47,447 nt of DNA from Microcaldota archaeon (GTDB taxonomy: Archaea > Micrarchaeota > Micrarchaeia > Anstonellales > J096), in assembly GCA_026982895.1 (NCBI GenBank), contig JALWQW010000017.1, positions 1 to 47,447 on the forward strand, written 5' to 3'. Below the pieces are notes generated by a model. It saw only the letters and a list, made by a program, of their open reading frames with translations. It was not told where the DNA came from and did not search any database. This document shows, piece after piece, positions 27,804-36,171 of the stretch. Both the position numbers and the translations under genes were made by a program. Within the stretch, counting starts at the first letter, position 1; each line of letters begins with the position of its first letter.

Positions 27804-28700
27804 TTAGGCAAAGCCCCCGTCATAAAAGGCCTTCACCAAGCGGGGAAGAGCCTTGCTGTAACCTCCCTCTAAGACTGCGAAGTAGGGAATGCCAAGAGCT
27901 TTAACGCGCCTCCCAACCTCATAATAGGTATTCTCATCCTTTATGTTGAAGGGCAAAACAGGGTCCTCATGCCATGTGTCGAAGCCCGCTGATATGGCGA
28001 TGATATCTGGTTTAAAGGCTCTTGCTCTTTCCAAGAGCTTATCTATGTAAGCGAGGAACTGCTCGTCGTTAACAGTGGAGGGCTCGACATCGAAGAGAAA
28101 GGCATTATCTGAGCTCCATCTCCGCATGGGAAAGTAATGCCTGGGATCGCCGTGAACAGAGCCATATAAAAAGGCGCTGTCATCTTTAACGAGAAAATGC
28201 GTGCCGTCACCGTAGTGGGCGTCGAAATCCATGATGAAGATGCGCTTGGCTTTGCCACCCATCAAAAGATGCCTCGAAGCTATAACTATATTGTTTAAAT
28301 AACAGAAGCCCCGCGCCTCATCCTTATACGCATGATGGCCCGGCGGCCTAACAGCAGCGAAATCATTCTTATCAGCGGATTCAACAGCCGCGCAAACAGC
28401 ATTAAGTGCTTCTTTCCACAGGGGTTTTTGAAAATTCAAATCGCCCATAGCGCCTATTTCGTCTTCACAGTTTTTCTTCAAGTCGAAGACATAGAGAAGG
28501 GAATGCACTTCTTTAATCAAAGGCAGGGCTTTGCCTTCGTCGTCGCATTTAATCTCATGAGCAGAAGGAAATAGCTCTTTTATACTCTTCAGCCTCGCGG
28601 GCACTTCCACAGGCGCGACGCCCTCATAACCTTCCAAAGCAGATAGAAGCATGATTATATGAGAGTTAATGCCCTTTAAAGCTTTCCCCTTAGCAAACAT
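27804..28700 (-). CDS. Histone deacetylase-family deacylase
   Basis: The 298-residue protein has the zinc-deacylase core: VRPPGHHAYKDEARGFCYLNN (tandem His), FIMDFDAHYGDGTHF (metal-binding Asp and His), GDPRHYFP, and AISAGFDTWHEDP followed by LEGGYS. It may remove acyl groups from proteins, polyamines or small molecules; the natural substrate cannot be read from sequence. The start is uncertain. ATG 28700 gives the longest form, but ATG 28652 (MLLSALEGYEG) lies 27 bases from the centre of a palindromic TATA element (28674-28685). The gene upstream diverges. Confidence 0.9.
   Translation of the reverse strand: MFAKGKALKGINSHIIMLLSALEGYEGVAPVEVPARLKSIKELFPSAHEIKCDDEGKALPLIKEVHSLLYVFDLKKNCEDEIGAMGDLNFQKPLWKEALNAVCAAVESADKNDFAAVRPPGHHAYKDEARGFCYLNNIVIASRHLLMGGKAKRIFIMDFDAHYGDGTHFLVKDDSAFLYGSVHGDPRHYFPMRRWSSDNAFLFDVEPSTVNDEQFLAYIDKLLERARAFKPDIIAISAGFDTWHEDPVLPFNIKDENTYYEVGRRVKALGIPYFAVLEGGYSKALPRLVKAFYDGGFA
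28674..28685. promoter_or_regulatory. Palindromic TATA element serving two divergent genes
   Basis: CTTTAAAGCTTT contains CTTTAAAG and AAAGCTTT, both dyads. Its centre is 25 bases before ATG 28704 on the plus strand and 27 bases before ATG 28652 on the minus strand, so both genes could be leaderless from one element. Confidence 0.45.
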
Positions 28701-28703
28701 ACA

Positions 28704-30221
28704 ATGGAAGAAAATGTAAGAGTAGGTGGGGAATGGAAGCCTCTGCTAATTATAATAAGTATAACTGCATTAACGGGCATAGTGCTCCAATTCTTCATCA
28801 ATGCATCCTCCTCCGATTATTGGATTGAAAAAGCCTTTGTAAAATTCAACAACACAACAGGCACTATAAGAGAATCATTTTTATTCCACATCAATAAAGA
28901 CGGCTTTCATGAGTATTACAAAGAATATACTGGTGATGAAGCGGTCTTGACTATAGCCTGTAGCAAAGGCTTAGATAGAATAGATACCTACGAACACATA
29001 CACCACAAAGAAGTTGAAATGTTAATCTGCAGAAGCAAGGCAGGATTGAAGAAAGGAAATTATTGGCTAAATATCACATACAGAATGCCCAATAAAGAAA
29101 AAATCCGATGGGTATCCTTCACAAACAGCCCCCGAGATATAAAACATTTCTGGTCGAACGGCGACGCGATATTCAACAATGTCCATAGGGATGAAGCGGC
29201 AATCTCATACTACCCGCAAGCAGATATAGGAGATATTTTATTTAGATACTTCCTACGCATAAGCACTTACAGAGATATTATCGTTACGATTCTGCTGGTA
29301 GCATCTATGTTAATCATATACTGGAGGTATGGAAGAGAAGCTGCTGTTGATGAAGCATCTTTACCAGAAATCGTGCATACTCCGCCATCACATAGGCCAA
29401 GTTATGAAGTAGCTTGTCTCATGGCAGATATTCCCTTGGGTAGAAGTAGGGATGATGTCGCCAGATTCCTAAGCGCATTAATAGTCAATGGCATAAGGAA
29501 AGGTACAATGGAGATAAAGGATAAAAAACTAAACATAAAAGACATGAAGGCTGTTGAGGAAGCTTACCCAAAGGAGATAACGGCGATATTAAAAATGTTA
29601 AACGGTAGAGACCTATCTAAGCTAAATAAAAAAGATATTGAAAAATTAGTGAATACACTCATGAAAAACTATCTAAAAACCCTTGAAAAATATTACAGCA
29701 ACAAGGGATTTGAGGAATTTTTCATCCCTATAGGATATATCCTCTTGCTAGGAGGACCAATATTAGCCGTACTTCTCAGAATAGTGCCCCTCCCAATATG
29801 GTTAATAGAGTGGATTTTCACAGTATATTTTCAACTTTTAGTGATCACTGGTGCATACGCCCGCTTTGGAAAATACCTTTTAGGAAGATACAAAACAAAG
29901 GAGATCTACAAAGAACGCCTTCTATGGGATAAGTTCAAAAAGCTGCTCAAAGACCAAAGTAGACTAAAAGAATACTCTCTAAAAGATATGAATATGTGGG
30001 GAGAATGGCTTGAATACGCTTACGCTCTAGAAATACCCAAAAAGAACATTGAGTTAATAGCAAAGATGGCCAAATCCATGGGCTATGAAAAGGCCAATGA
30101 AATTGCAACAGTAAGCTTATACACTCTGGCCCTTAGCGGAGCAATTAAGAGCATTTCTTCTAGTAAAAGGAGCTCTCTTGGCGGCGGCTTCTCAGGCGGA
30201 GGCAGCTTTGGAGCTAGATAA
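28704..30221 (+). CDS. DUF2207-like membrane protein
   Basis: The 505-residue protein has an N-terminal membrane helix (LLIIISITALTGIVLQFFI), an external beta-rich domain to about residue 185, a helix (IIVTILLVASMLIIYWRYG), a helical cytoplasmic part (PSYEVACLMADIPLGRSRDDVARFL), two more helices near 350-390 (IGYILLLGGPILAVLLRIV), and a glycine/serine tail ending GGGFSGGGSFGAR. This order and the GGG-rich tail are those of DUF2207 predicted membrane proteins. No biochemical role is established for them. The start is fixed by a TATA element 25 bases upstream. Confidence 0.75.
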   Translation: MEENVRVGGEWKPLLIIISITALTGIVLQFFINASSSDYWIEKAFVKFNNTTGTIRESFLFHINKDGFHEYYKEYTGDEAVLTIACSKGLDRIDTYEHIHHKEVEMLICRSKAGLKKGNYWLNITYRMPNKEKIRWVSFTNSPRDIKHFWSNGDAIFNNVHRDEAAISYYPQADIGDILFRYFLRISTYRDIIVTILLVASMLIIYWRYGREAAVDEASLPEIVHTPPSHRPSYEVACLMADIPLGRSRDDVARFLSALIVNGIRKGTMEIKDKKLNIKDMKAVEEAYPKEITAILKMLNGRDLSKLNKKDIEKLVNTLMKNYLKTLEKYYSNKGFEEFFIPIGYILLLGGPILAVLLRIVPLPIWLIEWIFTVYFQLLVITGAYARFGKYLLGRYKTKEIYKERLLWDKFKKLLKDQSRLKEYSLKDMNMWGEWLEYAYALEIPKKNIELIAKMAKSMGYEKANEIATVSLYTLALSGAIKSISSSKRSSLGGGFSGGGSFGAR

Positions 30222-30372
30222 AACATTTTATGTCCCTTTTTAGAGGTGAAGAGGAGATTCAAAGGAAAAGTGGGGGTATAATTATCAGCCGCCAATAGAA
30301 AAATAATGAAAGTATTTCACCACTGACCAGGGGAGCTTTGTTCATGATGAAGTTCTTCATGCTCTGGGGGAG

Positions 30373-30425
30373 TTTCCCTCCTAAGAGGGAAAAAATTGGC
30401 AAATGTTTCCCTGTGGAGAGGGAAA
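30373..30425. terminator. Two tandem hairpins with identical stems
   Basis: TTTCCCT-CCTAAG-AGGGAAA (30373-30392) and TTTCCCT-GTGGAG-AGGGAAA (30406-30425) are perfect 7-bp stems with different 6-base loops, 33 bases apart. They lie between converging genes (ends at 30221 and 30437), so a 3' end or insulating role is plausible. Only the arms are conserved. Confidence 0.5.
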
Positions 30426-30436
30426 TTTCTACAAGC

Positions 30437-31507
30437 TCAGAGCTCCGCTATCCTCTTGTATAAAGGCACGAGAGCCCTAAGCTCATCAACAGAAACACGC
30501 TCATCTCTACCATGAGCGTTGAAGCTCCTCGGCCCAAACTCGACGACGCCGATCCCGGCGCTGGAAAAGAATCTAGCATCTGAGGAGCCACCAGCGGTTG
30601 AGGACTTTGGCTTGTAACCCTTGGAGGAGAGGAATGTCAAGACAGCTTCTGCATACTCTTTATCTGGATTGAAGAAAGGCGCTGCGTAAAAGAGCTCTTC
30701 TATATCAACTTCGTAGCCGTCTTTATACAGGTAATGAAGGATCGCCTCCCTGCTCGTGCCGTGGTTCATGCGTATATCCAGTGTAAGCTCCAGTGTTGAG
30801 GGAACGGTGTTGTAAGCAGAGAGAGGCATCGACAGGCTCGTTATGTTCACAGTCGTTGGAGCCATCCCTTCTTTATTGGTGAGGTTAGCTCCCATGTCCA
30901 AAACATGCGCAATGTAACGAGAGGGATTATATGGCAGAGATTGTGAGGCATGTCCTCCTTTCCCTTTAATCCTTAACTTCAACCAAAACACACCCCTCCG
31001 CCCTACTTTTACAGTGTCGCCGAAAACCTTGGATTCTTGCATGGGCTCACCTATGAGCGCTCTCCTAATCTTGTGCTTTTTCAAAACATCCTTCAAAGCA
31101 GCTCCAGTCCCCTTAGCCCCTCCTTTCTCCTCATCGCCAACGACAAATAGAGAGGCACAGCGCTTCTCTTTCAAAAGCTCGGCAAAGGCGAGGGTCATCG
31201 CCGCTAAACCACCCTTCATATCGGCTGAACCTCTACCGTAAAGAAAGCCGTCTTTCTCCTCGGGTTCAAAGGCTTTATTCCAATCGTCGGCGGGAACGAC
31301 ATCATAATGCCCATTAAAGGCAAAAAGCTCAGCACATTCATAAGCGGGATAGTAAAAGGCGTTCACAACCCCCTCATAAGTGTAAAGCTCTCTTTTATAG
31401 GGCAGACCTTCCAAAGCCGAATCAATAACCTCAACTACCTTCTTGCCATTAGCAGAATCAACAGTATTGATAGAAATCAGTGCCTTCGCCAACTCGATGA
31501 CATCCAT
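30437..31507 (-). CDS. M20-family peptidase, DapE/ArgE-like deacylase
   Basis: The 356-residue protein has the M20 metal ligands and catalytic residues in order: FNGHYDVVPADDW (His, Asp), GRGSADMKGGLAAM (bridging Asp), VGDEEKGG (catalytic Glu pair), TAGGSSDARFF and NAHGRDERV (His). Such enzymes hydrolyse N-acyl amino acids, including succinyl-diaminopimelate or acetylornithine; the neighbourhood does not show which. The frame opens at 31582, but ATG 31507 (MDVIELAKALISINTVDS) starts at the usual family N-terminus and has a TATA-like GCTTTTAAGG about 25 bases upstream. Confidence 0.88.
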   Translation of the reverse strand: MDVIELAKALISINTVDSANGKKVVEVIDSALEGLPYKRELYTYEGVVNAFYYPAYECAELFAFNGHYDVVPADDWNKAFEPEEKDGFLYGRGSADMKGGLAAMTLAFAELLKEKRCASLFVVGDEEKGGAKGTGAALKDVLKKHKIRRALIGEPMQESKVFGDTVKVGRRGVFWLKLRIKGKGGHASQSLPYNPSRYIAHVLDMGANLTNKEGMAPTTVNITSLSMPLSAYNTVPSTLELTLDIRMNHGTSREAILHYLYKDGYEVDIEELFYAAPFFNPDKEYAEAVLTFLSSKGYKPKSSTAGGSSDARFFSSAGIGVVEFGPRSFNAHGRDERVSVDELRALVPLYKRIAEL

Positions 31508-31586
31508 GCTGTGAATAGAAAAATAGCCCTTAAAAGCCTTGCTGAAATAGATAGGCTTAAAAACACTTTCTACCACATACATATGT

Positions 31587-32750
31587 ATGGCAGAAAAGCC
31601 CCAGGAGTATAAGGTGCGCGTTTATACAGCTTTTAGAAGAGGCTCTGAAACTCTTGAAAAACAAATCAGCAAAAAAATAGGCGAGAGGATTGTATTCAAA
31701 GAGCCAAAAGTAGACAAGTACATTAAAGGCGTGCCGAGCATATTCAACAGCAACTATAAAAAGTACCCCCTCGTAGAGATGCTTCATCCAGAAAAAATAA
31801 TCGAGTGGCTCTATAAAAAATCAAATTTCCTAGTACTATTAGAGGATGGCGAAAAAACTGTAGGCGTTGGAAGTGTAATATTAGGCGACGGCCCTGAATA
31901 CATGGAAGGTAAAATAGCTGAGTTCGCTAGAACAGCGGTACTTCCAGCCTACCAAGGAAACGGCTTCGGCAAGAAGCTATCGGCCGTAAGAAAAGCCATC
32001 ATAGAAGAGCTTATAGCATTGGATGTAGACGAATTTTCAGAGTTATGGACGTACAGCGAGCCAAGAGCGGCCAATGGTTTAACTCAAAAGAATGTGCTTA
32101 AACGCCTAAACCTAAAACCCTTTGGCATTCTACCAAAATACATCGTTAAAAACGATAGAGAGTTCGTAATAGAAAGCTGGGGGGAAGTAAGCGTAAGAGC
32201 TTATGTACCTGAAGAATTGAAAGAGACTCCTCTAATAAAAGGCTTAATAGAAAGCGGCGCAGCTTGTATCAAAAAAGGCCATAAAAAAGACATAAAAGAG
32301 ATAGAAGAAATAATAAATTTAGGAAATTACTTCGGAAGGCACGATGGAAAGAGCACGCCCATAGCAAACACACACATAACCGATTTTGGTTATGCAGACA
32401 TAAACATAAATTTAACAGAATACAACTTAAAAACAAAAGACCTGATTAAAATTCTAGCGGAGAGCGAAGAAGTATTCAAGGAGTATATGAATGTAAAGAA
32501 AGTAGATTCTCTCTTAGAGATAATCAATATAGTAACAACCTTTGAGAATATTGGAAATATTATGGAAAACATCAAATGGCTGGATAAACATTATATTCTC
32601 TCATCGTATATACCTGGAAAAAGACGATTTGCCCTCCAATTCGGCAGGATACTTGGGAAGAAGGACAATCTAAAAGAAGTCGTCATTTTAGAAGACTATG
32701 GCAACATGGCCAGCACACTAACGAATATAGTGGAAAAATACAAAGAATAA
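31587..32750 (+). CDS. GNAT-type acetyltransferase with a large extra domain
   Basis: A GNAT fold occupies roughly residues 55-155. The acetyl-CoA pyrophosphate loop is AVLPAYQGNGFGKKL (Q-x-x-G-x-G) after the strand KIAEFART. The remaining 220 residues, including ADININLTEYNLKTKDLIKI and the C-terminus, match nothing I can name and may carry substrate binding. It diverges from the M20 peptidase gene, with about 80 bases between the chosen starts. Substrate unknown. Confidence 0.75.
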   Translation: MAEKPQEYKVRVYTAFRRGSETLEKQISKKIGERIVFKEPKVDKYIKGVPSIFNSNYKKYPLVEMLHPEKIIEWLYKKSNFLVLLEDGEKTVGVGSVILGDGPEYMEGKIAEFARTAVLPAYQGNGFGKKLSAVRKAIIEELIALDVDEFSELWTYSEPRAANGLTQKNVLKRLNLKPFGILPKYIVKNDREFVIESWGEVSVRAYVPEELKETPLIKGLIESGAACIKKGHKKDIKEIEEIINLGNYFGRHDGKSTPIANTHITDFGYADININLTEYNLKTKDLIKILAESEEVFKEYMNVKKVDSLLEIINIVTTFENIGNIMENIKWLDKHYILSSYIPGKRRFALQFGRILGKKDNLKEVVILEDYGNMASTLTNIVEKYKE

Positions 32751-32794
32751 ACTTAGGCGTGTATTTTTAAACATTAAGATAATAACTAAGACCA

Positions 32795-32878
32795 GCCGGG
32801 ATGGCGGAACCAGGCAACGCGCCGGACTTGAGATCCGGTGCCCTCACGGGCTTGTGGGTTCAAATCCCACTCCCGGCG
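32795..32878 (+). tRNA. tRNA-Ser (anticodon UGA)
   Basis: The acceptor arms GCCGGGA and TCCCGGC pair fully. The anticodon stem CCGGA/TCCGG encloses the loop CTTGAGA with anticodon TGA. The variable arm GCCC-TCAC-GGGC makes this a type II tRNA, and the T arm is GTGGG-TTCAAAT-CCCAC. Discriminator G fits serine, not leucine. CCA is not encoded. A TATA-like TTTTTAAA lies at 32764-32771. Length is 84 bases with no intron. Confidence 0.93.
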
Positions 32879-32887
32879 CTTGCCGCC

Positions 32888-33802
32888 TTACTTCTTCTTG
32901 GTTTTGCTCTTTTTAGCAGCTTTTGTCTTCGACTTGCTGGATTTGGTTTTCTTCGCTGCCTTCGTCTTTTTAGCAGATTTAGCGCTCTTTGTCTTTTTAG
33001 ATGATGTCTTCCTAGAGGAGCTCTTGCTCTTGGTTATCTTCTCGACGGCCTTCTTAACAAGCTCCTTCTCATCAGGGAGGGGCTTTGCCTCCTCCAAGGG
33101 CTTAGTAGCCAACCTATCATAAAGCTCCAATGTAGAGGCTTCTAAGCGGGCAATATCTTTTTCAAGGGTTTTGACGCGCTCCTCAAGCATCTCAAAATTG
33201 GCACCTATAGCTTCTATACTCTCCTTTATAGACTGAGTTTCCTTTGTTAGGCTCTCATGCTTCTCCAATAGATCTTTTACATGCTCCGATGAGCCGCTTG
33301 TATCCTCTGACTTCAACCTACTCAGTATGCGCTGGGCGAAGTTATGGGGATTATAGACGCCATGAAGATAAATGGGTCCTCCCTCCTTCAAATGAGCTAC
33401 ACCTGCAGTATTTATTATAACAGTGCCGATGCCAAAAACCCTCTCCAAAAGGCCACGCTCAATATCAATATCCTGAATAGACTTGTAAGGAACAACATAG
33501 GAGTATCTCCGTATAATGCCTCTCTCTATATAAACACCTTCATCAGTAAAGGCATAGCCTACAGTAACATGAAGAATTTCTGAATACAATAGAGCCAAAA
33601 TGACGCCTATAAAGCCCAACAAACCTATAATCTCAGCTATCTTAAACTTAACATCATAACATGTGCCACCGCAGCCTTTATCTATAAGTGCGGCCGCTAT
33701 ATAAAGAACAGCAAACAATATCAAAACCTTTATCAGATTGACTAGAAATATGCGCCTGCTTATGCGCATCAGACTTTCTTGATTTACATGGATCGCTGCC
33801 AT
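32888..33802 (-). CDS. Membrane protein with bPH2 domain, coiled coil and histone H1-like tail
   Basis: Two membrane helices (residues 18-40 and 56-76) are followed by a bacterial PH-like (bPH2, YdbS/YdbT) domain at about 78-165, with RGIIRRYSYVVPYKSIQDI and FGIGTVIINTAG. A coiled coil covers about 185-245 (EMLEERVKTLEKDIARLEAS). The last 45 residues are almost only Lys, Ser, Ala and Thr (AKKTKAAKKTKSSKSK), as in histone H1 tails and bacterial Hc1-like proteins. The topology puts the tail in the cytoplasm, so it could hold DNA or RNA at the membrane; this is inference. The gene converges on the tRNA-Ser gene. Confidence 0.8.
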   Translation of the reverse strand: MAAIHVNQESLMRISRRIFLVNLIKVLILFAVLYIAAALIDKGCGGTCYDVKFKIAEIIGLLGFIGVILALLYSEILHVTVGYAFTDEGVYIERGIIRRYSYVVPYKSIQDIDIERGLLERVFGIGTVIINTAGVAHLKEGGPIYLHGVYNPHNFAQRILSRLKSEDTSGSSEHVKDLLEKHESLTKETQSIKESIEAIGANFEMLEERVKTLEKDIARLEASTLELYDRLATKPLEEAKPLPDEKELVKKAVEKITKSKSSSRKTSSKKTKSAKSAKKTKAAKKTKSSKSKTKAAKKSKTKKK

Positions 33803-33813
33803 GCTATTTTTTG

Positions 33814-34608
33814 ATGAAAGGCTTTTTTAAGATTAATGGCGCAATTCAAAGCGTGCCTGCCTACAAAGGAAAGCGATACAAAACCATTTTACTAGAAGAA
33901 TACAGCACTTCGCCGAAGAGGAATGTCGAGAATGATGTAGAAGAAGCTCTAGCCACTTTGCCAACTTATGACATATTTATAGACGACATGGATGAGCTAA
34001 ATTTAGACGGAGCGGCGAATATGAATATATTAGTAGAGAGGCCTAAATTGAAGATAAACATACATAATAGCCTCTTAAGCCTCCATATAAACACATACAC
34101 AGAAAGCGAAATACATGTAAATGTGCAAGGCGAATCGTTCTTAAGCATGAGCTTCGAGATAAACAAAAATCTCCATGTGAAGAGCAGATTCAACGGCGAA
34201 GGCGAATTGTACGAGAATATCAGGGTTGTAGAAGAAGGCATTCATGTAAAGCATGCATTGATGACAGAGATGGCCGGAAAAATAAGCACAAATATTAAAG
34301 GAGAGGCGAAAAACAGCATCATAGAATACACAGCAAAGCATATACCCACAAATTCCCTTAAACACGAAGCTAATTTGGCGGCGAAATGTCCTATAAAAGG
34401 CAAGCTAAGCCTAAAAGCTCTTTTAACGAAAAAGGTTAATGTTGAACTACAGCCAAACATCGAAGCTGCTTGCTTAAATGCAGAGATAACGCACAACGCA
34501 GCAGTATTCGGCATAAACGAAGAGGAGTTATTTTACCTGCGCACTAGGGGCTTGAACAAAAAGAAGGCTGAAGCAGCCCTTATAGAAGCGTTTAAAGGAA
34601 GCGCATAA
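33814..34608 (+). CDS. SufB/SufD-like Fe-S assembly scaffold, short form
   Basis: The C-terminal half shows the SufB/SufD beta-helix and tail: IIEYTAKHIPTNSLKHEANL, then AEITHNAAVFGINEEELFYL and RTRGLNKKKAEAALIEAF, the family's C-terminal signature. At 264 residues it lacks the N-terminal region of long SufB. A SufC ATPase is not adjacent, so it may work with one encoded elsewhere. The frame opens with TTG 33811, immediately before ATG 33814. Only about 11 bases separate this start from that of the divergent bPH2 gene. Confidence 0.85.
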   Translation: MKGFFKINGAIQSVPAYKGKRYKTILLEEYSTSPKRNVENDVEEALATLPTYDIFIDDMDELNLDGAANMNILVERPKLKINIHNSLLSLHINTYTESEIHVNVQGESFLSMSFEINKNLHVKSRFNGEGELYENIRVVEEGIHVKHALMTEMAGKISTNIKGEAKNSIIEYTAKHIPTNSLKHEANLAAKCPIKGKLSLKALLTKKVNVELQPNIEAACLNAEITHNAAVFGINEEELFYLRTRGLNKKKAEAALIEAFKGSA

Positions 34609-34652
34609 TGCACAACCTACTCATTTTTAACTTTTCAGAATAATATCTGCAC

Positions 34653-35129
34653 ATGAAGCAAAGACGCCTCAGCAACAAAGAATTAAGGCAATTGGACGAA
34701 GTTATCCCTATAAAAATAGGAAAGGGCAGAGAGGTGTTTGAGCTCGACCACCCCAAAGGCAAGGTATATATTATAGAAGGGCTACCTGCTTTCTTCGAAT
34801 ACGAAGGGAAGCTCTACCCAACCCTCCAATTTCTGCTCGATGTGGGTTTGGATGCTCCAGCAGTATATGTGGACAAAGGCGCGATTCCATATGTGGCAAA
34901 AGGAGCTGATGTTATGAGGCCAGGCATTCAGCATGTGGAGGGCGATTTTAAAAAGCATGACTTGGTTATTGTACGCGACGGCAAGCATGGACAGCCTCTG
35001 GCAGTGGGCCTCTCCCACTTAAACAAAGAGGCGCTTGTAGAGAGTAAGAAAGGCAAGATGATTAAAGTCATCCATCATATAAACGACTGGATATGGCGAT
35101 TGAAGCCTACAAGGGGAGCTTCGCGATAA
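34653..35129 (+). CDS. PUA-domain RNA-binding protein, Tma20/MCT-1-like
   Basis: A pre-PUA domain covers residues 1-75 (PIKIGKGREVFELDHPKGKVYIIEGLPAFF) and a PUA domain 76-150 (APAVYVDKGAIPYVAKGADVMRPGI, with KKHDLVIVRD). Its layout is that of COG2016, the archaeal counterpart of Tma20/MCT-1, which bind the ribosome in eukaryotes. Its end overlaps the converging ThpR gene by 23 bases. TATA-like TTTTTAAC lies about 28 bases before the ATG. Confidence 0.85.
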   Translation: MKQRRLSNKELRQLDEVIPIKIGKGREVFELDHPKGKVYIIEGLPAFFEYEGKLYPTLQFLLDVGLDAPAVYVDKGAIPYVAKGADVMRPGIQHVEGDFKKHDLVIVRDGKHGQPLAVGLSHLNKEALVESKKGKMIKVIHHINDWIWRLKPTRGASR

Positions 35130-35604
35130 CCTTATATTCAGCATGCGGCCTCTTCAGTACACTCTCATAAAGCGTCAAGTGTTCCGGCATATAAGGCTCC
35201 AATTCAAAGCCTTTGTGCTTCTCCAAAAAGGGCTTAACATCGACTCTACACCTTACCCTCGCCAATGTTAAATGGCAGGTGTTGGAGCACTTCCCTTTAC
35301 CACAAGTAAGCTTAGCCAACTCTTCACAGCCATTCACACCTAGCCAAACGACGCGAACATAATCCAATGAAGGAAAAACACCGACGCCTTTAAATTCCAA
35401 TTTGGGCTTTTGGAATTGCATATTCTTCAATTCACCAATCAACACCTTTACAGCATCATCGGAAAGCTCACCGTAAAAATTGAGGGTTATATGCGCATTT
35501 TCAGGCGGCACCAATCTATAGCAAGGGCCTTTGAGCTCGTTTTGAAGTTTAGAAATTGCTTCCTTCACATAGTTAGGAACATCTATAGCCAAAAAGACAC
35601 GCAC
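35107..35604 (-). CDS. thpR: RNA 2',3'-cyclic phosphodiesterase (2H family, ThpR)
   Basis: Two HxTx motifs, HITL near residue 40 and HLTL near 115, lie in the normal spacing of the 2H/LigT family, and the start MRVFLAIDVP is typical. These enzymes open 2',3'-cyclic phosphates or handle 2'-5' ligated RNA ends. The start is GTG 35604, eight bases after the stop of the upstream TPR-like gene, so the two probably share a transcript. The last motif region (YKVIAKLPL) is intact although it overlaps the PUA gene. Confidence 0.88.
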   Translation of the reverse strand: MRVFLAIDVPNYVKEAISKLQNELKGPCYRLVPPENAHITLNFYGELSDDAVKVLIGELKNMQFQKPKLEFKGVGVFPSLDYVRVVWLGVNGCEELAKLTCGKGKCSNTCHLTLARVRCRVDVKPFLEKHKGFELEPYMPEHLTLYESVLKRPHAEYKVIAKLPL

Positions 35605-35612
35605 GAATATCC

Positions 35613-36119
35613 CTAAGCAAACCTGCTCTTATCTGCAAAGAGAGCCTTGAGCTTTATCTTCTCCCCTGGCGTTATATCCGGGCTTGGAGCAACAAAGGTG
35701 TTGTAGAAATCCTTCATGAGCATCGCAGTCCGAGTTTTGTCCTTTTTTATGGCGAGGGTTAAATAGCCTCTAGCTCCTTTTACATCACCCAAAAGAAAAG
35801 ACGAGAGAGCCTGCATGAAGTAATCATCGACAGTCGGCTTTTTAACGCCTGAAAACATGGCAAGGGCTTTATCATATATACCTCCAATGACATAGACATT
35901 GCCCAAAAGCCTGAGAAGCATGTCTGATTTGCAGCCTTCCTTCAAAGCAAGCTTCCCAAATTTAAGGGCGTCCTTCTCGTGGCCAGATATGAATGATTGA
36001 AGCGCTTCTAAATAATAAATTGCAGGAGGCTTGAACTCTTTCATGAGAACGCGGGCTTCGCTCTCCTCGCCCTCGATTATGATTTTCTCCACATAAGACA
36101 TGTCTATTTTTTTAGGCAT
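35613..36119 (-). CDS. TPR-like helical-repeat protein
   Basis: A 168-residue protein made of paired helices resembling tetratricopeptide units (AIYYLEALQSFISGHEKDAL, YVIGGIYDKALAMF, YFMQALSSFLLGDVKGAR). Such repeats usually mediate protein contacts; the partner is unknown. I chose ATG 36119 over the two preceding GTG codons. It forms an operon with thpR. Confidence 0.7.
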   Translation of the reverse strand: MPKKIDMSYVEKIIIEGEESEARVLMKEFKPPAIYYLEALQSFISGHEKDALKFGKLALKEGCKSDMLLRLLGNVYVIGGIYDKALAMFSGVKKPTVDDYFMQALSSFLLGDVKGARGYLTLAIKKDKTRTAMLMKDFYNTFVAPSPDITPGEKIKLKALFADKSRFA

Positions 36120-36141
36120 CACCACATTTATATTAAAAAGC

Positions 36142-36150
36142 TTTATAAAG
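36142..36150 (+). promoter_or_regulatory. TATA box for archease
   Basis: TTTATAAAG is centred 26 bases before ATG 36172, defining the archease start as a leaderless transcript. Confidence 0.7.
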
Positions 36151-36171
36151 GCTTCATCCCCTTACAAAAAC

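Noticed and set aside
32795-32878. Reading the tRNA as tRNA-Leu because of the long variable arm
   Set aside because: The loop CTTGAGA places TGA at positions 34-36 and the discriminator is G, both serine features.
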